Origin: an uncultured Prevotellaceae bacterium | Lineage (GTDB): Bacteria; Bacteroidota; Bacteroidia; Bacteroidales; Bacteroidaceae | DNA: 53,462 bases | Direction: 5' to 3' | Assembly (NCBI GenBank): GCA_900318915.1 | Contig: ONMI01000057.1 | Coordinates: forward strand, 1-53,462 | Part shown: piece by piece, positions 43,630-50,158 of the stretch | How the letters are laid out: every line of letters starts with the position of its first letter | Position numbering within the stretch: position 1 is the stretch's first letter | Notes under the pieces: model-generated | The model's database searches: none | Told to the model about the DNA's origin: nothing | Seen by the model: the letters and a program-made list of their open reading frames with translations, nothing else | Translations under genes and position numbers: made by a program

Positions 43630-44220
43630 TGTCTTGGTGTGCTGCGCCCTCGGGCGGAAATCTGGTGGGCAGTACGCCTAAAGGCATACTGAGGATTGGA
43701 GTCGCTCTGCGAGCGAGAAAATAATCAAAAATTAAGAACAAAAATTAATCAAAAATTTATAGGGGTGCGCCGGACGGCGCACTTTTTGTTTTGGAGTGCC
43801 CTTCGGGCAGAAATCTTTCAAAATCAGATTAAAATCTTTCAAAAATCTTGGGCGGTACGCCTAAAGGCATACTTAGGATTGGAGTGTGCTTCGCACAGAA
43901 ATCTTTCAAAAAACTGAATTAAAATCTTTCAAAAATCTTGGGGGCAGTACGCCTGAAGGCATACTGATGAGGGCGGCGCCCTTCGGGCGGAAATTAATAA
44001 AAAATTAAGTTCAAAAATTAATCGCGCTGCGCGCCGAAATTATTTTGGCAGTACGCCTAAAGACATGCGATGGGATACTGCTGAAGTGGCATGGGCAGAG
44101 CCCCCACCCCGGCCCCTCCCCTGCAAGGGGGGAGTGCCTAGCGGACTGCTCGACATCAACCGGGATTACGGTGACGGGGAGTTAGATTACCACTTCTCTG
44201 CGAGGGGCGGGGGTTAATTA
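43630..44220. repeat. family A array at the right edge of the BREX island
   Basis: Hairpins in order: GCCC-TC-GGGC, GTACGCC-TAAA-GGCATAC, CGCTC-TGC-GAGCG, GTGCGCC-GGAC-GGCGCAC, GCCC-TTC-GGGC, TGTGC-TTC-GCACA and CGCCC-TTC-GGGCG, spaced by AAAATTAA or AAAATCTTTC units. A family C element (CCCCTGCAAGGGG) lies at about 44120. Just before, at 43585-43622, is TTCGGTGATTTG twice, of unknown meaning. No gene is seen in 43555-44232. Confidence 0.75.
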
Positions 44221-44232
44221 CTGGGACGAATG

Positions 44233-45106
44233 TCATGGCTGCAATCGGGCTATGCGAGAGGTGATTAGATTCATGTATGCGATTTTCATGTCTTCATCGA
44301 GGAACGAATTCTGAATGAGGTGCTGCCACTTGGGGAGCGCCTTTTGAAGACTTGCAATAAGACGCAGCACCACTTTCTCCTCCAATCCCATTGCCTTCTT
44401 CCTTGTCCCTTGGATTGGCTACAGCGACATTGAGGAGGTCGTATGCAGGGGTCAACTGATACCTTCCAAACGGGCGGTAGAGCGAGAAGTTCTTCAGGTG
44501 CATATCATTGTTGCCCGTAAGAAAGCAGAAGAGCAAAAGATGCATATAGTTCGTCAGGTCGAGCTTTGGCGTACCGCTGAACTGTGCTATGGCCTTGGCG
44601 ATTTGCTCATGCGAGCCTTTATACTTATATTCCGTGGGATGCAGTGTGAGCTGGCACATGTCTTCCATATCTATCTTCTCACCGTTTGGGGTACGGTCAA
44701 TACGCCTGGTGATATAGCCTAGTCTCCCGTCCGCCAAACGGATGAGGCTGTGCGGCACGACACTTATCCTTGCCGCTTCTGCGAGGTGCATGGTCAAATC
44801 TTCATTTTCGGGCAGTTGCGGATAACTTTCCGTCTGTGGTTTGAAGATGAAAGCGCCCCATAGACCGACGATGGTCAGTCGGCTGCATCCCTCATGTTTA
44901 CTTAGGTTCAGTGACAGTTTGGGCTGGACACCTGTCAGGGATGTCTGGGCACGGATGATTTGTTTGGCAAGGCTGTCGAGGTCCTCATGCCGATATTCCA
45001 GCAAAGGCACATCCTTTGTGCCGAAGAACTTTCGGGCGCAATGGGGATGGAAATCCTTCTGCCCTTCTTCCAAAGGTTGATAACAATACAGGCACTTGCA
45101 CATCAT
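44233..45106 (-). pseudogene. HipT-like kinase (HipA C-terminal type) with an internal lesion
   Basis: HipA-family Ser/Thr kinases inactivate glutamyl- or tryptophanyl-tRNA synthetase. Visible: CLYCYQPLEEG...FHPHCARKFFG, GVQPKLSLNL, GAFIFKPQ (ATP lysine), FLTGNNDMHLKNFSLYR (catalytic loop with Asp) and LTPAYDLLNVAVANP (metal Asp). After NPRDKEE the first frame becomes nonsense and stops at 44294. The true C-terminus (GLEEKVVLRLIASLQ through MKIAYMNLITSRIARLQP) continues in another frame to TGA 44233-44235. Compared with relatives the usual ALTLNGKK... segment is missing, so about 65-70 bases seem deleted near 44392-44404. Overlaps the HipS-like gene by 4 bases. Confidence 0.75.
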
Positions 45107-45435
45107 TCGCCTCCTTTCTTGTCAATTGGTACGACACTGACAGAACCGATGCATTCTTTGCAGCACAATAGGAGGAGCGACATGCGGTCGAGGATGCTGA
45201 TATCTGTGTTGCGAAGTGCCACATCAAGCAGCCATCCCTCAGGAATCAATCCGTCGAAGAAAGGGAACAGCACAGGACTTACGTAGGCATCCGACTGTAA
45301 AGGCAATGTAAGGCTTACAGGCTGTGCATCCTCACAGGCGAGATACACGCCATCATAGCTGAAGCGATATTCACCCCCTTCTTCGGTCAGGATGCCGGCC
45401 AGGATGTTCTTGCGGTATATTCTTGCTTGTCTCAT
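45103..45435 (-). CDS. HipS-like protein (HipA N-terminal subdomain alone)
   Basis: 110 residues matching the HipA N-terminal 'couple_hipA' subdomain: ARIYRKNILAGILTEE, FSYDGVYLACEDAQPVSLTLPL and FPFFDGLIPEGWLLDVALR. In HipBST loci this subdomain is a separate protein, HipS, which acts as the antitoxin of kinase HipT. It overlaps both neighbours by 4 bases (ATGA type), a sign of coupled translation in the order HTH - HipS - HipT. Confidence 0.82.
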   Translation of the reverse strand: MRQARIYRKNILAGILTEEGGEYRFSYDGVYLACEDAQPVSLTLPLQSDAYVSPVLFPFFDGLIPEGWLLDVALRNTDISILDRMSLLLLCCKECIGSVSVVPIDKKGGE

Positions 45436-45635
45436 TGCTTGGGTGTTGCGGTCAGTTCATAGTTAAACAAATCGAGCAGTTGGTTTACCTTATCCATTCT
45501 CAGTGTGGGTTTGCCTTGCTCCAGTTTGCGTACGAAGCAGAGTCCGACCCCTGATTTCATGGCGAGGTCTTCTTGTGTAAGTCCATATTCTTTGCGCAGG
45601 GCTTTCACTACAGCAGACAATTGTGTTCGCTCCAT
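45432..45635 (-). CDS. HipB-like XRE-family regulator
   Basis: 67 residues, almost entirely one helix-turn-helix (LRKEYGLTQEDLAMKSGVGLCFVRKLEQGK), as in HipB. Likely represses its own operon by binding the repeated sites upstream. First gene of the three-gene unit, with 4-base overlap to the HipS-like gene. Confidence 0.85.
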   Translation of the reverse strand: MERTQLSAVVKALRKEYGLTQEDLAMKSGVGLCFVRKLEQGKPTLRMDKVNQLLDLFNYELTATPKQ

Positions 45636-45645
45636 ATCATTTTAT

Positions 45646-45740
45646 ATTATTTCGGATACAAAATTACGAAATGATTTTGATATTACATTATTTCTGATAT
45701 AAAAAGAACATAATGTGCTAAAATTATATTATTTCTTATA
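45646..45740 (-). promoter_or_regulatory. hipB operator triplet and promoter
   Basis: Three copies of ATTATTTCNNATA at 45646-45658, 45687-45699 and 45728-45740, exactly 41 bp apart (about four helical turns). On the minus strand a TAATTTTG -7 box (45666-45659) sits between the first two. This is the layout of an autorepressed hip promoter. Confidence 0.7.
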
Positions 45741-45769
45741 TAAAATTTTGGTGGAGAATGAATTGGTTT

Positions 45770-46175
45770 GGCAGTACGCCTAAAGGGATGCTGAGTCTTG
45801 GAGTGTGCTTCGCACAGAAATCTTTCAAAATCGATTCAAAATCAAACAGAATCTTGGGGCTGTATGCCGGACGGCATACTGATGTCGGCGCTCTTCGAGC
45901 GGAAATTATTCAAAATTAAAAACAAAATTAAACAAAATTCTTATGCTGATGTGTGCAGGGGAGCCCCTACGGGACTTCTAGGGGGATCGCTCTTCGAGCG
46001 AGAAATTAATCAAAAATTAAGAACAAAAATTAATAAAAAATTTATAGGGGTGCACCGGACGGCGCACTTTTTTCTTGGGAGTCGCCTAACGGCGAGAAAT
46101 CTTACAGAATCGATTCAAAATCAAACAGAATCTTGGGGCTGTATGCCGGACGGCATATTGAGGGGGCACGCTGCG
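45770..46175. repeat. family A array between the two TA modules
   Basis: Hairpins GTACGCC-TAAA-GG, TGTGC-TTC-GCACA, GTATGCC-GGAC-GGCATAC, CGCTC-TTC-GAGCG, GTGCACC-GGAC-GGCGCAC and CGCC-TAAC-GGCG with A-rich spacers. A reading frame stays open across this stretch, but its translation only repeats the module and is not taken as a gene. Confidence 0.75.
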
Positions 46176-46347
46176 CGTGAAAAGACAGTGCAAACCGAAC
46201 CGAAAGAGCAGCGAGAGCAATGTGAGCTTGCTCAAGCATTGCCGAGTCGCGTTTGAGGTCGACATATGTCAACGCAATCAAGCTTGCTTGAATTGCTGAG
46301 GTGCAGCCTATAAATTGCCTATTACCGCTTAATTTTTAAGTTAATTT

Positions 46348-46399
46348 CTTGCGTATATTAAAAACTTTATTTACTTTTGCCGAAAATAACTTATAAGTT
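46348..46399 (+). promoter_or_regulatory. promoter and palindromic operator of the second TA module
   Basis: CTTG (46348-46351), 20 bases, TACTTTTG (46372-46379), then the 12-bp perfect palindrome AACTTATAAGTT (46388-46399) just before the start at 46407. A related dyad CTTAA-TTT-TTAAG lies at 46328-46340, upstream of the -33 box. Suggests autorepression by the downstream XRE protein. Confidence 0.65.
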
Positions 46400-46406
46400 A
46401 AGAACA

Positions 46407-46703
46407 ATGCAATATTACAATATTGAACTCATAGAAGAATATGACAAGGTGAATTTCTACAGCATCCATCTTTCTGATTCAGAATTGTCGGAGTTTGAGG
46501 ATTTTTTCGAAAAATTCCCCGTTGGCTGCGAATACGATGAAGACATAGATGTCATTATCTCATGGCTGGATAGAATCGCAGAAAGAGGTGCTTTAGAAAG
46601 GTATTTCCGACCTGAAGGAAGGTATGGCGATGGAGTCGGTGTCATATTGGTTGACAAAGAAATAGTTGGTGATTTAAATTTCACAAGATATGAAAAGGAG
46701 TAG
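46407..46703 (+). CDS. putative toxin-like partner of an XRE regulator (probably shortened)
   Basis: 98 residues starting MQYYNIELIEEYDKV. Resembles a Bacteroidota family found before XRE genes: an N-terminal acidic domain, then the block ERGALERYFRPEGRYGDGVGVI. Relatives I recall continue with a RelE-like strand set (LRLYCIR..ILGNGG) before the final ...GDLNF element. Here the protein jumps from GDGVGVI to LVDKEIVGDLNF, so a central segment seems lost in frame. Overlaps the XRE gene by 14 bases. I chose ATG 46407, not the upstream in-frame start at 46377. Confidence 0.6.
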   Translation: MQYYNIELIEEYDKVNFYSIHLSDSELSEFEDFFEKFPVGCEYDEDIDVIISWLDRIAERGALERYFRPEGRYGDGVGVILVDKEIVGDLNFTRYEKE

Positions 46704-46977
46704 GATATTAGAGGAACGGCGAAAGCACGTCAATCCCGAGACAAGAAGATCAGTAGACCTGTCCTTCCAGATAGTAGACAGAATTCATCAAGTGTTGGAG
46801 GAGAAAGGTCTTAGGCAGAAAGACTTGGCTGAATTGTTAGGCAAGAGCGAACCCGAAATCAGTAAATGGATGCGTGGGACTCATAATTTCACAATAGACA
46901 CATTGGTGTCCATAGAGATTGCGCTCGATGCTCCGATTCTCCAGGTATTCCACAAGGAAGATCTCCAAACGGTGTGA
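46690..46977 (+). CDS. XRE-family antitoxin-like regulator
   Basis: 95 residues. Residues about 25-80 form a Cro/C1-type helix-turn-helix (VLEEKGLRQKDLAELLGKSEPEISKWMRG). Short N-terminal basic arm (MKRSRILEERRKHV). Second gene of a toxin-first pair, as in HigBA; it probably represses the palindromic promoter at 46348-46399. Confidence 0.82.
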   Translation: MKRSRILEERRKHVNPETRRSVDLSFQIVDRIHQVLEEKGLRQKDLAELLGKSEPEISKWMRGTHNFTIDTLVSIEIALDAPILQVFHKEDLQTV

Positions 46978-46984
46978 TGAATGG

Positions 46985-47765
46985 GAGACGGCACGCTCGG
47001 GCGGAAATCTGGTCTGGCAGTACGCCTAAAGGCATACTGAGAGGGGATCGCTCTTCGAGCGAGAAATTTATCAAAAATTAAGTTTAAAAATTATTCAAAA
47101 ATATTTTCGGGTGCGCCGGTCGGCGCACCTTTTTTTGAAGTGCCCTTCGGGCAGAAATCTTACAGAATCGATTCAAAATCAAACAGAATCTTGGGGCAGT
47201 ACGCCTAAAGGCATACTGATGAGGGCGGCGCCCTTCGGGCGGAAATTATTCAAAATTAAAAACAAAATTAAACAAAATTCTTATGCTGATGTGTGCAGGG
47301 GAAGCCCCTACGGGACTTCTAGGGGAATCGCTCTTCGAGTGAGAAATTATTGAATTTCATTCTACTTTTTCTCGCCATGGCAATGCTCAAGCAAGCTTGA
47401 CATTGCTCATTTGGCTTAACGAAAAAGTTCAAAAATTAGGTTTAAAAATTAATCAAAAATTAATACGGGTGCGCCGGTCGGCGCACCTTTTTTTGGGGTG
47501 CCCTTCGGGCAGAAATCTTACAGAATCGATTCAAAATCAAACAGAATCTTGGGGCTGTACGCCTAAAGGCATACTGATATCTCGGCACGCTGCGCGTGGA
47601 AATTATTCAAAAATTAAGTTCAAAAATTAATCGCGCTGCGCGCCGAAATTAGTTTGGCTGTACGCCTAAAGGCATGCGATGGGATACTGCTGAAGTGGCA
47701 TGGGCAGAGACCCCACCCCTGCTCTCCCCTGCAAGGGCGGGGAGTTTGATTACCTCTTCACTGTG
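46985..47765. repeat. long family A array, with a family C element
   Basis: About ten hairpins, including GTACGCC-TAAA-GGCATAC (three times), CGCTC-TTC-GAGCG, GTGCGCC-GGTC-GGCGCAC (twice), GCCC-TTC-GGGC (twice), CGCCC-TTC-GGGCG and CACGC-TGC-GCGTG. The AAATTATTCAAAATTAA and AAATCTTACAGAATCG spacer types alternate. A CTCCCCTGCAAGGG element is near 47724. No gene is seen in 46978-47942. Confidence 0.8.
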
Positions 47766-47856
47766 AGGGGCGGGGGTGATTGGGGCTTTTCTTTGTGATG
47801 ATGGGGGTATGGTGTAAAAAAGGGGGATGAGGCAATGTTTTTTCAAGATAAAATGG

Positions 47857-47864
47857 TATATTTG
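47857..47864 (+). promoter_or_regulatory. -7 box of the lipoprotein gene promoter
   Basis: TATATTTG followed by C matches TAnnTTTG; the -33 region is weak. The leader to the ATG is about 70 bases. Confidence 0.5.
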
Positions 47865-47942
47865 CAGTATCAAAAGTTATCTTTGAAAACAAAGGCGGTT
47901 TCAAGATGGGACCCCTCTTAGAATATAATCAAGACCTTAGAT

Positions 47943-49025
47943 ATGAAGAAATTACTTATCACACTGCTGTGCCTGCTGACATTGACGGCAAGCTGCAAGC
48001 AGAAATCGAGTGAGACAACCGGTGGTGAGAGCGCCGAAGTAGCCGTCGCAGAAGGTGCGGCCCAAAACGTGACGCCACAACAGTTGGCGGAAAAATGGAG
48101 CGAGAAGGCCATCGCCGTGAAGGGCGGCGGCGAGGCACCCGACGTGGTGACGCTGCTGCAAGCCTTCAGCAAAGTGTGGAGCACGCAGGCTGTGAATAAC
48201 CTGTTGGCGGAGGCCAGCGACCCTAACTTTACGGAGAGCGTAAACACCGACATTGGCGCCGCCATCACCGTGGACCGCGAGAACGGCTTTGCCGAGCTGG
48301 GTGCTGGCGACAGCGACGACGACTGCATGGGCGCCGGGGTATGGAAATGCGACAACGGGCATCTGCTCTTTGCCCTGAACGTGGTGACGACGCAGACCGA
48401 CCGTCGCGACTTAGCCGCCCATCAGGCCCTGTGCTGCTACGACTACGACCCCAAAACCGAGGTGATGAAACCTGTGGAGAATGCGCTGACTCGATATCAG
48501 CCTATGCTGCCGAACACCACTTTGACCTACAGGATGCCGAGTGCGGCCGGTGTGATGCGCGTGGGCGAGGTGGACAACAAGGGTGAAGAAATGCCCATTT
48601 GGCACTTCCTGAAGTGGACCGGCAAAGACTTTGTGGAATATAACTGCTGCACCGACCTGGAGCTGGAGGAGAAAGTGATGGGTGTGTGGGTGAACTTCGA
48701 CAAGGAGGAGCCGGCCATCACCTTCAACATCTCCCGCGACGAAGAGAGGGGCTTGACGGCTACCGACTGCGGTATCTACGGCAGCACGGAGTATGATGTC
48801 TGGCTGTCGGTATTCGAGGGTGAAATAATCGTGAGGGAGGATCTTGAGGAGGATATGACCGACGAAGGTGAAGTGGATACACGTAAACCTGCCTTCGACT
48901 GTGTGTTCGTGCTGAACAGAGAAGGGAATTTGGTCGGTAATTATTACCTGCGGCAGAATGGCGGTGCTGAGTATAATGGGAATGTGGTGCTGCAGCATGG
49001 TGACCCGGCTGATGCACTGAAATGA
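47943..49025 (+). CDS. lipoprotein of unknown function
   Basis: 360 residues. A lipoprotein signal (MKKLLITLLCLLTLTASCKQ, lipidation Cys 18) is followed by a Glu/Ala-rich linker and a folded domain without a motif I recognise. There is a CC pair (QALCCYDYDPKTE) and EYNCCTDLE, so disulphides are possible. The C-terminal part repeats FVLNREGNLVGNYYLRQNGG, a beta-strand pattern. Likely periplasmic or surface; GC-rich like core genes. Monocistronic between repeat blocks. Confidence 0.7.
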   Translation: MKKLLITLLCLLTLTASCKQKSSETTGGESAEVAVAEGAAQNVTPQQLAEKWSEKAIAVKGGGEAPDVVTLLQAFSKVWSTQAVNNLLAEASDPNFTESVNTDIGAAITVDRENGFAELGAGDSDDDCMGAGVWKCDNGHLLFALNVVTTQTDRRDLAAHQALCCYDYDPKTEVMKPVENALTRYQPMLPNTTLTYRMPSAAGVMRVGEVDNKGEEMPIWHFLKWTGKDFVEYNCCTDLELEEKVMGVWVNFDKEEPAITFNISRDEERGLTATDCGIYGSTEYDVWLSVFEGEIIVREDLEEDMTDEGEVDTRKPAFDCVFVLNREGNLVGNYYLRQNGGAEYNGNVVLQHGDPADALK

Positions 49026-49332
49026 GTCGCTCGAGCGAGAAATCTTACAGAATCGGTTCAAAATCAAACTGAATCTCTGAGACAGTGCGCCTAAAGGCAC
49101 ACTGTAAGGACGGCACGCTCCGCGTGGAAATTGAGGACTAACAGAAATTATCGTAATTTACGTAATTGGTCATTGAAGGTTATTCTTTGAAAGAAATTAT
49201 CGTAATGCGCGGAAAGTTTTTTGTGTGCAGGCGGATGCAAGGGGGCAGGGATAATTATCGGAAATTATTCCTTGCTGTGGGAGCGGATTGTAAATCCGCG
49301 GAATAAGGGCAGCTGGATTACAATTCCAGCTG
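49022..49332. repeat. family A and B units plus two hairpins
   Basis: CGCTC..GAGCG remnant and GTGCGCC-TAAA-GGCACAC (about 49084-49102), a CACGC-TCC-GCGTG hairpin, then a family B unit (about 49136-49212). Further on, GCGGATT-GTA-AATCCGC (49283-49299) and CAGCTGGA / TCCAGCTG (49310-49332) are perfect hairpins ahead of the SprT-like gene. Confidence 0.7.
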
Positions 49333-49363
49333 AACGGAGGAGGATAGATTAAATTGATTTGAG

Positions 49364-50056
49364 ATGATAGTAGATATACCTTATACGAAGCGGAAGTTTG
49401 AGGAGTTCAACCGGCTGATGTTCGGGGGTGAGCTGCCGGAGATACCTATTTACCTGAGCGACGCGAAGACGTTCTTGGGGAAATTCTGCTACAAGAAGCG
49501 GAAACTGCCGAACGGGAAGACCGCCTACTACGACTTCTCGCTCAGGATGAACACACGCCTCGACCTGCCCGAGCAGGAGGTGGAAGACACCATCATCCAT
49601 GAGATGATACACTACTTCATCGCCTACAAGAACCTGGAGGACGCCTCCGCACACGGGCCGATATTCCAACACATCATGAAGAGCATCAATGAGCGGTTCG
49701 GACGCCACCTGACCATCAGCTACAAGACGACGGCGGCGGAGCGGGAAGCCCTGCAAGACAAGAGACCGCGCTACCATGTGGTGGCGGTGCTGCAACTGTG
49801 CGACGGGCGGTTCGCCGTCAAGGTGCTGCCCCGCATCATCCAGCGCATCGTGTACTACTACAACCAGATGAAGAAACAGCCTACGGTGGCCTACATACAG
49901 CTGTTCATGAGCAACGACATCTTCTTCAACCGGTACCCCAACTCGTCGGCGCTGAACGCCCGTATCGTGGACGAGGAGGAAGTGATGGCCCATCTGGAAG
50001 GCGCCGAGGTGCTGCAATGCGACGGGAACACCATTATCAGGGGCAAAAAAACGTAA
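49364..50056 (+). CDS. SprT-like zinc metalloprotease (core copy)
   Basis: 230 residues. AKTFLGKFCYKKRKLPNGKTAYYDFSL is followed by DTIIHEMIHYFIAYKN (HExxH 79-83) and H97 (SAHGPIF). It aligns without gaps to the first 100 residues of the BREX-linked protein at 41822-42496. GC-rich and outside the island, so it is probably the resident chromosomal version. Substrate unknown. Confidence 0.85.
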   Translation: MIVDIPYTKRKFEEFNRLMFGGELPEIPIYLSDAKTFLGKFCYKKRKLPNGKTAYYDFSLRMNTRLDLPEQEVEDTIIHEMIHYFIAYKNLEDASAHGPIFQHIMKSINERFGRHLTISYKTTAAEREALQDKRPRYHVVAVLQLCDGRFAVKVLPRIIQRIVYYYNQMKKQPTVAYIQLFMSNDIFFNRYPNSSALNARIVDEEEVMAHLEGAEVLQCDGNTIIRGKKT

Positions 50057-50063
50057 TGGACCC

Positions 50064-50114
50064 AGAATCGTATCGGCATACATTGAACCAAGAATCACAT
50101 CGGCATACATTGAA
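50064..50114. repeat. two 24-bp direct repeats, 27 bp apart
   Basis: AGAATC(GT/AC)ATCGGCATACATT repeats at 50064-50087 and 50091-50114, with a partial third (AATCGCATCG) after. They lie between the SprT-like and GH31 genes and may be regulatory sites. Confidence 0.6.
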
Positions 50115-50158
50115 ACGGTAATCGCATCGACAGAATTGATAGAACCAACTAAAAAGAC

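Noticed and set aside
45798-46256. A 152-codon open frame across the family A array
   Set aside because: Its translation only repeats the module (…NQTESWG…, …EINQKLRTKINKK…). Similar frames appear in every array; these reflect low stop-codon density in the repeat, not a gene.
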